Source: Acidobacteriaceae bacterium (GTDB lineage Bacteria; Acidobacteriota; Terriglobia; Terriglobales; Acidobacteriaceae). Taken from it: a stretch of 39,818 nt of DNA. The notes beneath the pieces are model-generated. The model saw only the letters and a program-made list of their open reading frames with translations, did no database searches and was not told the DNA's origin. The stretch lies in assembly GCA_027452125.1 (NCBI GenBank), contig DAIDGZ010000089.1:1-39818 (forward strand), in the 5' to 3' direction. Shown one piece after another: positions 8,932 through 18,590 of the stretch. The translations under genes were made by a program, and so were the position numbers. Positions within the stretch are counted from its first letter, which is position 1. Every line of letters begins with the position of its first letter.

Positions 8932-10210
8932 CCGCTGCTCCCCCAATTCTGCCCGCACATGCGCCAAAGCCAATCCGCGGCATCCCGTCCCGGTGTGCAT
9001 ACGCGGTCAGAACCACCTCATCACCGTCTTCGAGAAAAGCGCGCATCTCGCCATTTGGCAGACACACTGGCTCGTTCCGGTGGCGCTTCTCCAGCAGGCA
9101 GCCTTCCGATCCATCCTCCGGTCCAGACACTGTTCCGGTTGCCAGCAGATCACCCGGCCGCAGGTTGCACCCGTTGCTCGCGTGGTGCGTCACCAACTGC
9201 GCCAGCGTCCAATACAAGTGCCGCAGATTGCCGTGGCATATCCGCATCGGCTCCATTCCGCTCGCACGCATGGCGCGCGATGACAGACGGGCTTCCAGCG
9301 TCACATCAAAGGCCTGCGGATGCGACGTTCGCGAGCGCAGATACGTCATCAACTCCGGATCGCCTGCGGCCCTTTGATCCGTGCTGAGTCGATAGGGGGC
9401 CAGAGCTTCCAGCGGCACCACCCACGGCGAGATCGAGGTGGCAAAGCTCTTGGCCAGAAACGGGCCCAGCGGCTGATACTCCCACGCCTGCAAGTCACGC
9501 GCGGACCAGTCATTCACCAGGCAAAGACCAAAGATGTGCTCCTCCGCCGCGTCGATCCCGATCGTAGTTCCCTGCGCATTGCCGGGCCCGATGAAGAGTC
9601 CCACTTCCAGCTCAAAGTCGAGCGCCTGCGATGGCCCGTAAGTTATCTCTCCATTTGCACTCTTCGTCTGTCCCGCAGGCCGGTGTATCTCCGTCCCGCT
9701 GAGAACAATCGACGAACTGCGCCCGTGGTAACCAATTGGCAGATATTTGTAGTTCGGCAGCAAAGGGCTGTCAGGCCGAAACAGCTTGCCTACACGCGTC
9801 GCATGGTGAATCGACGCATAGAAATCGGTATAGTCGCCGATCTCCACCGGCAGCAGCATCCGCGCATTCTTCATGGGGATCAGCTTCGCCTGCGCATGTT
9901 GCCGCTCAACCTTGCTTGCGCGCTCGGCATGCAGCAACGCCGTCAGCCTGCCGCGCAAGGCATGCCATGCATCGGCTCCAAGCGCCATCAGTGCATTCAG
10001 CCGCGCAGCTCGGCAGGCTTCTTCCACCTCCTCGCCTGCGTCGGCAAGCAGGCCATCATCCGCACAACCATGCAAATCCAGAATCCGGTCACCGATGGCG
10101 ACAACGATCCGTGGCCCTCCCTCTCCCTCAAAAACTCCGTAAGGAAGATTCTCCAGAGGAAAATCCGTCTGCGCGTTATTCGCCGAGTTCACCCAGCTTC
10201 TCAAGGCCAT
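8921..10210 (-). CDS. fahA: Fumarylacetoacetase
   Basis: Hydrolyses fumarylacetoacetate to fumarate and acetoacetate, the last step of tyrosine breakdown. The active-site block GDYTDFYASIHHAT lies at residues 125-138, including the Asp metal ligand and the general-base His. LDFELEVG near 198-204 supplies two Glu ligands, NDWSARDLQAWEYQPLG follows, and NGCNLRPGDLLATGT sits toward the C-terminus. Length 429 aa is close to the eukaryotic-type enzyme. ATG 10210 has GGAG five bases upstream and gives a normal N-terminus (MALRSWV); ATG 10255 would overlap hmgA by 17 bases. It sits directly after hmgA, the preceding step but one. Maleylacetoacetate isomerase, which should make its substrate, is not in the window. 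Confidence 0.95.
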   Translation of the reverse strand: MALRSWVNSANNAQTDFPLENLPYGVFEGEGGPRIVVAIGDRILDLHGCADDGLLADAGEEVEEACRAARLNALMALGADAWHALRGRLTALLHAERASKVERQHAQAKLIPMKNARMLLPVEIGDYTDFYASIHHATRVGKLFRPDSPLLPNYKYLPIGYHGRSSSIVLSGTEIHRPAGQTKSANGEITYGPSQALDFELEVGLFIGPGNAQGTTIGIDAAEEHIFGLCLVNDWSARDLQAWEYQPLGPFLAKSFATSISPWVVPLEALAPYRLSTDQRAAGDPELMTYLRSRTSHPQAFDVTLEARLSSRAMRASGMEPMRICHGNLRHLYWTLAQLVTHHASNGCNLRPGDLLATGTVSGPEDGSEGCLLEKRHRNEPVCLPNGEMRAFLEDGDEVVLTAYAHRDGMPRIGFGACAGRIGGAADAE

Positions 10211-10238
10211 GCCTTCTCCGGCTTCCTGGTTATGTGCG

Positions 10239-11546
10239 TCAGCGCGCGTCTCCATTGCGTCCTGTGAAGCGTTTCTTCAATCCCTGCCAGCACTCAAAGT
10301 ATTCGTGCTGCAGAATTCTGCTCTGCATGGCGAACGGAGTGGGCCGCACCACGTAGCGCGTCTCGAACATGAACGCCAGCGTGTTTGCCAGATACTGCGG
10401 TTTCAGTTCCACATCGGTTGCACGCTCAAAAGTCTCCGCATCGGGTCCATGACCCGCCATGCAGTTGTGCAGGCTGGCTCCGCCGGGCACAAACCCCTCA
10501 GCCTTCGCATCGTAGGCGCCGAATACCAATCCCATGAATTCGTTCATCACATTGCGATGGAACCATGGCGGACGAAAGCTATGCTCAGCCACCATCCAGC
10601 GCGGCGGAAAGATCGCGAAGTCGCAGTTGGCGGTTCCCGCAATCTCTGAAGGCGATGTCAGCACCTCATAGATCGAAGGGTCGGGATGGTCGAAGGAGAC
10701 CGTATTGATGCAGTTGAAGCGCGTCAGATCATACTTGTAGGGGACATAGTTCCCATGCCAGCCCACCACATCCAGCGGCGAGTGGTCGATCGCTGCACGC
10801 CATAGCCGGCCCATGAACTTGTTCACAGCAACGAACTCTCCATCAATGTCCTCATACGCGGCAACTGGAGCGAGGAAGTCTCGCGCATTGGCCAGGCCAT
10901 TGGCGCCAATTGGCCCCAGTTCGGGCAGGCGAAACGCAAGACCGTAGTTCTCGCAGATGTACCCCCGCGCCTCGGGATCATGAAGCTCTACGCGAAACTT
11001 GATGCCCCGCGGAAGAACGCAAAGTTCCCCAGGAGCTACATCCAGCACACCCAGCTCTGTGTGAAAGCGCAGCGCACCCAGTTGCGGAACGATGAGCATC
11101 TCGCCATCCGCATTCGCGAAGTAACGCCCCTGCATGGATGCATTCATCGCGTACAGATGAATCGCCACGCCGGTCTGCATCGCCGGATCGCCGTTGCCGC
11201 CATAGGTCACCATGCCATCGATGAAATCGGTATGCTCGTCGGGAATGGGCAGCGGGTCCCAGCGTAGTTGGTTTGGCGTCGTCACTTCGTCAAACGGCCC
11301 GCTGCGCATATGCCCCAGCGCCATCTCCTCGTAGGGTCGGTGCGTTACCGAGGGACGGATGCGATACGTCCATGTGCGCCGGTTCAGAGCGCGCGGCGTG
11401 GTGAAGGCTGTGCCGCTCAACTGCTCCGTATAGAGTCCCAACGGATGTCTCTGCGGTGCATTCTGTCCTTTCGGCAGCGCCCCTGCCACAGCCTCCGTTG
11501 CGAACTCATTGCCAAATCCAGACTGATATTGGATCACTGTATTCAT
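10239..11546 (-). CDS. hmgA: Homogentisate 1,2-dioxygenase
   Basis: Non-haem Fe(II) dioxygenase that opens the ring of homogentisate to give maleylacetoacetate. The C-terminal cupin holds the iron ligands His330 and Glu336 in [12 protein letters not shown] and His366 in [10 protein letters not shown], spaced as in the human enzyme. The N-terminus [13 protein letters not shown] and the [11 protein letters not shown] segment are typical. Length 435 aa is standard. It lies 12 bases downstream of phhA and 28 bases upstream of fahA (from the chosen starts), so pathway order is largely kept in the operon. Confidence 0.97.
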   Translation of the reverse strand: MNTVIQYQSGFGNEFATEAVAGALPKGQNAPQRHPLGLYTEQLSGTAFTTPRALNRRTWTYRIRPSVTHRPYEEMALGHMRSGPFDEVTTPNQLRWDPLPIPDEHTDFIDGMVTYGGNGDPAMQTGVAIHLYAMNASMQGRYFANADGEMLIVPQLGALRFHTELGVLDVAPGELCVLPRGIKFRVELHDPEARGYICENYGLAFRLPELGPIGANGLANARDFLAPVAAYEDIDGEFVAVNKFMGRLWRAAIDHSPLDVVGWHGNYVPYKYDLTRFNCINTVSFDHPDPSIYEVLTSPSEIAGTANCDFAIFPPRWMVAEHSFRPPWFHRNVMNEFMGLVFGAYDAKAEGFVPGGASLHNCMAGHGPDAETFERATDVELKPQYLANTLAFMFETRYVVRPTPFAMQSRILQHEYFECWQGLKKRFTGRNGDAR

Positions 11547-11558
11547 CTCCGCCGCCTC

Positions 11559-12311
11559 TCACAGCACACCGCGCAGGACGCGCTGTTCCGCCTCATGCAT
11601 GGCTTCATAAATCTGTTCAAAGCTCTCGATGGCAAACAGCAACCGATGCAGTTCATCCACCTTCACCGGCGTCTGGATCACCTCATCCAGGCTGAAATCG
11701 TGAATCGCGCAATGGCCTCCCATCACATGCAGGCACTCACCATGTGAGCTGATCAGCCCACTGCCATACACCTTGCACGCACTTCCCTGCCGGATCACGC
11801 CAAACTCCACCGTGTACCAGAACAGGCGTCCCAGCTTTTCCAGCAGCGCCGCGTCGGCGATCGTCGCGCACACACGCCCGTAGTGCTCCAGAAAATCCGC
11901 AAACACCGCATGCGCATGCATCGGAATATGTCCAAACACGTCGTGAAAGATGTCCGGCTCTGGCGTGTATTCCAGCGCCTCCCTGCTGCGCAGCCACGTA
12001 GTGGTGGGAAAGCGGCGCACGGCCAGCATCTCAAAGAATGCCGGCGCCGGCATAAAGCCGCTCACCGCTGTTGCATTCCATCCCGTGCGCGGCTGCAGGC
12101 GCGCGCTCACTGCCGCCAGGCTGGGCAGCCGATCCTTCTCCAGTCCAATGAGGTCGAAGCCTTCCAGATACTCGCGCGCCGCATGCTTTTCCAGCTCTGG
12201 CAGCGCGCGCCCCACCAGTTCGGCCCACACACTGTGCTGTTCGTCGGTATAAGCGGCATAGTCCTGCTCTATCAGGTACGGAGCCGCGGCCGTCAGCATT
12301 GCTGTTTCCAT
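11559..12311 (-). CDS. phhA: Phenylalanine 4-hydroxylase
   Basis: Pterin-dependent iron monooxygenase converting phenylalanine to tyrosine. The catalytic core shows the facial triad His123 and His128 in FHDVFGHIPMH and Glu169 in YTVEFG, with the family block GYxxxP-like TGWNATAVSGFMP upstream. At 250 aa it is a bacterial single-domain form without the animal regulatory domain. ATG 12311 has GGAGAA a few bases upstream and lies 16 bases after the hpd stop. The frame remains open further upstream, but that part lies inside hpd and encodes no recognisable domain. Pterin carbinolamine dehydratase (phhB), the usual partner, is not seen. Confidence 0.95.
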   Translation of the reverse strand: METAMLTAAAPYLIEQDYAAYTDEQHSVWAELVGRALPELEKHAAREYLEGFDLIGLEKDRLPSLAAVSARLQPRTGWNATAVSGFMPAPAFFEMLAVRRFPTTTWLRSREALEYTPEPDIFHDVFGHIPMHAHAVFADFLEHYGRVCATIADAALLEKLGRLFWYTVEFGVIRQGSACKVYGSGLISSHGECLHVMGGHCAIHDFSLDEVIQTPVKVDELHRLLFAIESFEQIYEAMHEAEQRVLRGVL

Positions 12312-12327
12312 CGCCGTTCTCCGTGCG

Positions 12328-13485
12328 CTACAAATTTCCCCGCGCAGCCTGCTCGCGCTCAATGGCCTCAAACAGCGCCTTGAAGTTGCCTTTGCCAAAG
12401 CTCCGGCTGCCTTTGCGCTGAATGATCTCAAAGAACAGCGTGGGCCGGTCTTCAACCGGCCGGGTAAAGATCTGCAGCATGTATCCCTCATCGTCGCGGT
12501 CCACCAGGATGCCCAGTTCTTCCAGCGCATCCACCGGCTCATCGATCCTGCCCACGCGGCCTTGCAGCTCCGTGTAGTAGGTATGCGGCACGCGGAGAAA
12601 CTCCACACCCTGGCTGCGCAGCGTGGTCACCGTATGCAGAATGTCGTGCGTCGCCAGCGCAATATGCTGTACGCCCGGGCCGCCGTAGAAGTCCAGATAT
12701 TCCTCCACCTGCGAGCGCTTCTTGCCCTCGGCCGGCTCATTGATGGGAAACTTCACATAGCCATTGCCATTGGCCATCACCTTCGACATGAGCGCCGAGT
12801 ACTCCGTGGAGATGTCCTTGTCATCGAAGTGCTGGTAGAGCGAGAAGCCCATCACGCGCGCGTAAAAATCCACCCACTGCTCCATCTCATTCCAGCCCAC
12901 GTTGGCCACCATGTGATCGATGTGCCGCAGGCCGGTTGGCCGGGCCACAGGATCGCTGCTCACCGCGCGGAAGCCAGGCAGAAACGGCCCCCGATACGCT
13001 TCACGCTCGACAAAGGTATGGATCGTATCGCCATACGCGCGGATGCTCGCCACAACCGCATGCCCGTTCTCGTCCTTCAGTGCCTGCGGCTCGCCAACGC
13101 TCTCCGCTCCGCGGCGCGTGGTCTCTTCCCATGCCTGGCGGGCGTCCTCCACCCACAGCGCAATCGTATGCACCCCATCGCCATGCCGGGCCACATGCCG
13201 CGCAATCGGATGATCCGCGCGCAACGCCGTCGTCAGCACAAAACGAATCTTGCCCTGCTGCACCACGTAGGAGGCGCGGTCGCGCTGCCCGGTCTCCGGC
13301 CCTGCATAGGCCACCAGCGCCATGCCGAAGGCCGTGCGATAGAAGTAGGCCGCCTGGCGGGCATTGCCCACATAAAACTCCACGTGATCCGTGCCTTTGA
13401 GCGGAAGAAAATCCGTGCCGGAAGCCTGCGGTGCGCCGGGAGCCGTCAACACCGGGCTGGAAGCTGAACGGGGGAATGCGTTCAT
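12328..13485 (-). CDS. hpd: 4-hydroxyphenylpyruvate dioxygenase
   Basis: Fe(II) enzyme that decarboxylates and hydroxylates 4-hydroxyphenylpyruvate to homogentisate. Two vicinal-oxygen-chelate halves are visible. The C-terminal half carries the metal ligands His191 (IDHMV), His274 (VQHIALAT) and Glu353 (FFEIIQRKG), with the conserved C-terminal run SFGKGNFKALFEAIE. Length 385 aa from ATG 13485; AGAAGG lies about six bases upstream, and a GTG at 13491 is the other option. This is the first gene of the eight-gene operon. The gap upstream, shared with the divergent AsnC-type regulator, holds a palindrome that could be the operator. Confidence 0.97.
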   Translation of the reverse strand: MNAFPRSASSPVLTAPGAPQASGTDFLPLKGTDHVEFYVGNARQAAYFYRTAFGMALVAYAGPETGQRDRASYVVQQGKIRFVLTTALRADHPIARHVARHGDGVHTIALWVEDARQAWEETTRRGAESVGEPQALKDENGHAVVASIRAYGDTIHTFVEREAYRGPFLPGFRAVSSDPVARPTGLRHIDHMVANVGWNEMEQWVDFYARVMGFSLYQHFDDKDISTEYSALMSKVMANGNGYVKFPINEPAEGKKRSQVEEYLDFYGGPGVQHIALATHDILHTVTTLRSQGVEFLRVPHTYYTELQGRVGRIDEPVDALEELGILVDRDDEGYMLQIFTRPVEDRPTLFFEIIQRKGSRSFGKGNFKALFEAIEREQAARGNL

Positions 13486-13609
13486 CGCCACCTTCTTCGC
13501 TGGAGCCTTGCGACCTCTTCGCTCCAGCTCTGCCCAACAGCATAGGACGGTTGCACTCCCCAGAAAATGGGCACCTGTAAGAGAAAGCCCGCTACGGCCT
13601 AATGGAATT

Positions 13610-13627
13610 AGGAATAATATGATTCCT
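13610..13627. promoter_or_regulatory. Inverted repeat between hpd operon and AsnC regulator, candidate operator
   Basis: AGGAAT (13610-13615) and ATTCCT (13622-13627) are perfect inverted copies around the AT-rich centre AATATG. The site lies 20 bases before the regulator ATG and 125 bases before hpd. Symmetry, AT-rich centre and position suit an Lrp/AsnC-type operator for both directions; this is inference. A -10-like TAATAT overlaps the centre. Confidence 0.45.
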
Positions 13628-13646
13628 GCTTAAGGATTGCAGGCGT

Positions 13647-14150
13647 ATGACTCATCGCACCGTTCCCAACACTGTCGAACTCGATGCCTTGGCCTGGAAA
13701 ATCATCGAGGCCTTGCAGCACAATGCACGCCTCTCCTTCGCCGAGCTGGGCCGCCAGATCGGCCTCTCCACGCCGGCCGTTGCCGAGCGCGTGCATCGCC
13801 TGGAAGAGGCCGGCGTCATCACTGGCTATCATGCCGCCGTTGACATCGCCAGGCTCGGCGCGCCCGTGCGCGTACTGCTGCGCCTCACCCTGCAGGGCGG
13901 CGGCGATGTGCAGATCACCCGCGCAGTGACGGCGATCAAGGAGATGCCAGAGATCAGCCGCTGCCACCGCATCACCGGCGCCGAGTCCTACGTGATCGAG
14001 GCCGACGTCGTCTCCATCCGCCACCTTGAAGCGCTCATCGACAAGCTCTCCTCGCTCGGCGCCACCTCCACATCCACCGTGCTGTCGTCTCCAGTGCAGC
14101 GCCGCGAGTACCAGGCCAGGCAACTCGAGGCATTTGCCAAATATCTATAA
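13647..14150 (+). CDS. Lrp/AsnC-family transcriptional regulator
   Basis: 167-aa DNA-binding regulator. Residues 12-62 form the AsnC winged helix-turn-helix (DALAWKIIEAL, then LSFAELGRQIGLSTPAVAERVHRLEEAGVI in two helices). The C-terminal RAM ligand-binding/oligomerisation domain follows, with GAESYVIEADV and a short-helix end. Such proteins usually sense an amino acid or related metabolite and often act on the adjacent divergent operon, here Phe/Tyr/Leu degradation. AAGGA lies ten bases before the ATG. The C-terminal end converges on tnaA with an 11-base gap, so control of tryptophanase is also possible. The effector is unknown; aromatic amino acids or leucine are the obvious candidates. Confidence 0.93.
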   Translation: MTHRTVPNTVELDALAWKIIEALQHNARLSFAELGRQIGLSTPAVAERVHRLEEAGVITGYHAAVDIARLGAPVRVLLRLTLQGGGDVQITRAVTAIKEMPEISRCHRITGAESYVIEADVVSIRHLEALIDKLSSLGATSTSTVLSSPVQRREYQARQLEAFAKYL

Positions 14151-14161
14151 GACCCGCCCCG

Positions 14162-15514
14162 TCACAGCGATTCCAGGTGCGCCGTAAAGTGGCGCAGGAA
14201 GGGCGCCTCATAGGTCAGGCTCATCCCGCGAATCCGGTCCCGGTGATTCCACACCTCAAGGATCACTTCCACTAAATAATCAATGTGGCTCTGCGTGTAC
14301 ACGCGGCGCGGAATCGCCAGCCGCACCAGGTCCATCTGGGCCGCCCCGGCAAACATCAGCGTGCCAATCTCCACGGAGCGTACGCCGCCTTCCAGGTATA
14401 GCTCCGCCGCCAGCGCCGCTCCGGGAAACTGCTCGCTGGGGATATGCGGCAGAAACGCGCGCGCGTCCAGGTAGACCGCATGTCCCCCCGGCGGCTGCAC
14501 AATCGGTACGCCCTGTGCCGCCACGTGATTTCCCAGGTACGCGGTTGAGGCAATCCGATAGCGCAGATAGTCCTCTTCCAGCGCCTCCTGCACGCCCACG
14601 GCAATCGCCTCCAGATCACGGCCGGCCAACCCGCCATAGGTCGGATAGCCCTCTGTCAGAATCAGCAGGTCCTTCTCCTGCTGCGCCAGCTTGTCATCAT
14701 TTGTGCATAGGAAGCCGCCAATATTGGCCATGCCGTCTTTCTTGGCAGACATCGTGCATCCATCGCCGTAGCGGAACATCTCCCGCGCAATCTCTTTCGG
14801 GCTCTTATCGGCGTAGCCCGGCTCCCGCAGCTTGATAAACCAGGCATTTTCGGCAAACCGGCAGGCGTCAAAGTAGAGAGGAATGCCATGCCGCCGGCAC
14901 ACCGCGCTCACCGCCCTCACATTCTCCATGGAGACAGGTTGCCCGCCGCCGGAGTTGTTGGTTACCGTCAGCATCACCAGCGGGATGCGCTCGCGGCCCA
15001 CGCGGCCAATCAAAGCCTCCAGAGCGCCCACATCCATGTTGCCCTTGAAAGGATAGGAGAGCGCCGGCTGGCGGCCCTCGGGAATTAGCAGATCCACGGC
15101 CTCCGCGCCGGTAAACTCCACGTTGGCGCGCGTCGTGTCAAAGTGGGTGTTGTTGGGCACCACGCAGCCCTTGCGGCAGGCCACGCCAAACAAGATCCGT
15201 TCCGCGGCGCGTCCTTGATGGGTAGGAATCACATGCTTGTAGCCAAAGATGTCCTGCACCGAGGCGCGAAAGCGATCGAAGCTGCGGCTGCCGGCGTAGC
15301 TCTCGTCGCCCTCCATGATCGCCGCCCACTGGTGCGTGGACATGGCGCCGGTACCGGAGTCCGTCAGCAGATCGATCAGCACATCGTCCGCGGGCAGCAG
15401 GAACATGTTGTAGTGCGCCGCGCGCAGCAACTCCTCGCGCTCCGCGCGGGTCGTCCAGCGAATCGGCTCAACACTCTTGATGCGGAAGGGTTCGATGATG
15501 GTCCGTGCAGGCAT
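14162..15514 (-). CDS. tnaA: Tryptophanase (L-tryptophan indole-lyase)
   Basis: PLP beta-eliminating lyase, 450 aa. The PLP lysine is K259 in TMSAKKDGM; IDLLTDSGTGAMS and IPTHQGRAAE are family blocks. Tyrosine phenol-lyase and tryptophanase are close homologues and easily confused. Three positions separate them, and all read as tryptophanase here: Asp126 in HFDTT (Thr in the phenol-lyase), Ile383 in VEIG (Arg in the phenol-lyase), and His442 in LRHFTA (Phe in the phenol-lyase). The expected reaction is Trp to indole, pyruvate and ammonia. ATG 15514 has GGAAAG upstream; a TTG at 15544 is less likely. It is a third aromatic amino acid catabolic function in this region but is separately promoted. 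Confidence 0.9.
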   Translation of the reverse strand: MPARTIIEPFRIKSVEPIRWTTRAEREELLRAAHYNMFLLPADDVLIDLLTDSGTGAMSTHQWAAIMEGDESYAGSRSFDRFRASVQDIFGYKHVIPTHQGRAAERILFGVACRKGCVVPNNTHFDTTRANVEFTGAEAVDLLIPEGRQPALSYPFKGNMDVGALEALIGRVGRERIPLVMLTVTNNSGGGQPVSMENVRAVSAVCRRHGIPLYFDACRFAENAWFIKLREPGYADKSPKEIAREMFRYGDGCTMSAKKDGMANIGGFLCTNDDKLAQQEKDLLILTEGYPTYGGLAGRDLEAIAVGVQEALEEDYLRYRIASTAYLGNHVAAQGVPIVQPPGGHAVYLDARAFLPHIPSEQFPGAALAAELYLEGGVRSVEIGTLMFAGAAQMDLVRLAIPRRVYTQSHIDYLVEVILEVWNHRDRIRGMSLTYEAPFLRHFTAHLESL

Positions 15515-15599
15515 GGCGTGGCTTTCCGCGGCTCGCCGGTTCAAGCAACCCCGTCGAAGCCGCTCAATTCGCCCACCATGCTACCGCGATTCCGCCGAC

Positions 15600-15635
15600 C
15601 CTGGCGTGGAGGCTGATCACTCCTCCAACGCCAGG
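15600..15635. repeat. Long inverted repeat at the predicted tnaA transcription start
   Basis: CCTGGCGT-GGAGG (15600-15612) and CCTCC-A-ACGCCAGG (15622-15635) pair over 13 bp with one bulged base and a 9-base loop. It abuts the downstream edge of a predicted minus-strand -10 box and so would span the transcription start. It may be an operator, a 5' mRNA stem, or a terminator of the gene ending at 15669. No T-run follows on either side. Confidence 0.5.
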
Positions 15636-15664
15636 ATCATATACCCAGCACAGAAAAATATCAG
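15636..15664 (-). promoter_or_regulatory. Predicted sigma70-type promoter of tnaA
   Basis: On the minus strand, CTGATA (15659-15664, four of six to TTGACA) and TATGAT (15636-15641, five of six to TATAAT) are separated by exactly 17 bases. Transcription would start near 15629, about 115 bases before the tnaA ATG. Confidence 0.4.
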
Positions 15665-15668
15665 ATTG

Positions 15669-16676
15669 TTATTGGCGTATTACGCCGTCGGGCTGCGCTG
15701 CATCGGCCGACTCCGCCCGCAAGGCCAGCGGTTCGGTCAGCGCAAAGATCAGCACCGTGCCCGTCTCCAGATGGGCCTGCGGATGGTTCACCAGCAGATG
15801 CGCCGTGATGGCGCCCGCACCTACAATGCCGCCGACCAGCGCGCCCCCCGGACCAGCCAGCGCCGCTCCGGTTACCGCGCCCGCGCCCACCGCGCCGCCA
15901 TATTCGATGCTGTCGCGCTTCAGCCGTGAGCCCGGCACAATCTTGCCCTCGCTGGCGCCCACCTCGGTGTTCGATCCCGGCGTAGCCATCAGCTGGGCAT
16001 AGAGTTTGTAGCGCGAGCCATCCGGCAAAATCACCGTGTCTGGCCGCAGCAGCATCGAGCCATGGCCGCCAAACGAGCCCATGGAGACCCGTGCCACATG
16101 GCCATCAATCTCCGATCCTGCGGGAATCAGCACTTGCCCACCCTGCATCACGTCGGAAGCGACCTGGCTGCGGAAGGTGTCGCCCTTCTCGTTGAACGCC
16201 GTGGAGAGCCGCTGCAGCAGGCGCACCCGGATCGTGGTTCCCTCGCCCAGAGTTCCCGGCGGGGGCGGAGCAGGATGCACAATGTCTCCGTCCGGATCAT
16301 AGGCCTGTGTGCGGCGATTCAGAACCGGATGCACCGTCGTTGCGGGCTGATCCGGCGCCACCTGCACAATGTCGCCGTCAGGGTTGGACGCAGGAAAATT
16401 CTCCGACGGGTCCACAGAGGTCGGCTGCGGCTGGGTGGTTGCGGCCGCCACGGGTACCACCGGCGGCTGGCCCGGCAGTGTCACCATCGGCGTTCCCGCG
16501 CGGGGCTTGGGCAGCGGCTTGGCCGCCGGCGCCGTCTGCGGCACAGCCACGGTAATCGTGCTGTCCGGGGGCGGATTAGACACGCCTTCATACGGATCGC
16601 TCTGGCTCGCAGTCTGCGCCGTCAGGGCGGTCGCAGTGGCGGCCAGCAAAGCGCACAGCAGAACTGATCGGATCAT
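15669..16676 (-). CDS. Secreted protein with a TrbI/VirB10-like C-terminal domain
   Basis: 335 aa. Residues 1 to about 20 form a signal peptide (MIRSVLLCALLAATATALTA). A Pro/Ala-rich linker follows to about residue 135 and contains two copies of PDGDIV. The next stretch, TIRVRLLQRLSTAFNEKG then VLIPAGSEIDGHVARV, resembles the beta-barrel of TrbI/VirB10-like proteins. A Gly/Ala-rich segment (AVGAGAVTGAALAGPGG) may insert in a membrane. No other conjugation or type IV secretion gene is nearby, so a stand-alone envelope role is likelier. ATG 16676 has GGAAGGAG seven bases upstream. The specific function is unknown; the domain call rests on pattern resemblance only. Confidence 0.75.
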   Translation of the reverse strand: MIRSVLLCALLAATATALTAQTASQSDPYEGVSNPPPDSTITVAVPQTAPAAKPLPKPRAGTPMVTLPGQPPVVPVAAATTQPQPTSVDPSENFPASNPDGDIVQVAPDQPATTVHPVLNRRTQAYDPDGDIVHPAPPPPGTLGEGTTIRVRLLQRLSTAFNEKGDTFRSQVASDVMQGGQVLIPAGSEIDGHVARVSMGSFGGHGSMLLRPDTVILPDGSRYKLYAQLMATPGSNTEVGASEGKIVPGSRLKRDSIEYGGAVGAGAVTGAALAGPGGALVGGIVGAGAITAHLLVNHPQAHLETGTVLIFALTEPLALRAESADAAQPDGVIRQ

Positions 16677-16920
16677 TGCAGACTCCTTCCCACATTCCTT
16701 CATTGCGAGCAAAACTCTCCCTATTCCTGTTTAGACCCCGCCATCACGCGGAGGTTGCGCGCCGCCAGTGAACGCCCGCGCACATACACAAATCTCCCGA
16801 CATTAGCCTAACCTGTTGTCTCTTTTACCGGTTGCCGCATCTGCCGCACCCGCATCCGGCTCGGCACGAATCAACTTTGCCACCTCGTCCCGCGCTCACA
16901 ACGGACTGCGCGGCCTGTGA

Positions 16921-18414
<1,494 letters not shown>

Positions 18415-18452
18415 GCCCGCAGGCAAATCCAATTGCGGGTATCAGAACTCAG

Positions 18453-18487
18453 GCGGGGCGTGCATGGCGCGTCCCGCTTTATTTTTT
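18453..18487 (+). terminator. Rho-independent terminator of eno
   Basis: GCGGGGCGTGC (18453-18463) pairs with GCGCGTCCCGC (18467-18477) over 11 bp with two G-U pairs around the loop ATG, followed by TTTATTTTTT. Confidence 0.85.
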
Positions 18488-18590
18488 GATGCCAGTCGCG
18501 CAGCGCCTGTGGCCACGCGCACATCCCTCCTCGCAGCCCCACCGTTTATCCTTGAAGAGAACACTTTTCTCGAAGCAGAGGTAATCTTCC

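Noticed and set aside
12312-12608. A 99-residue N-terminal extension of phenylalanine hydroxylase
   Set aside because: It lies wholly inside hpd in another frame, encodes no known regulatory domain, and ATG 12311 has a good ribosome site.
15515-15600. A 12-codon ORF upstream of tnaA (reading MVGELSGFDGVA) as a TnaC-like leader peptide
   Set aside because: It contains no Trp codon and no TnaC-like motif, so nothing supports ribosome-arrest control.
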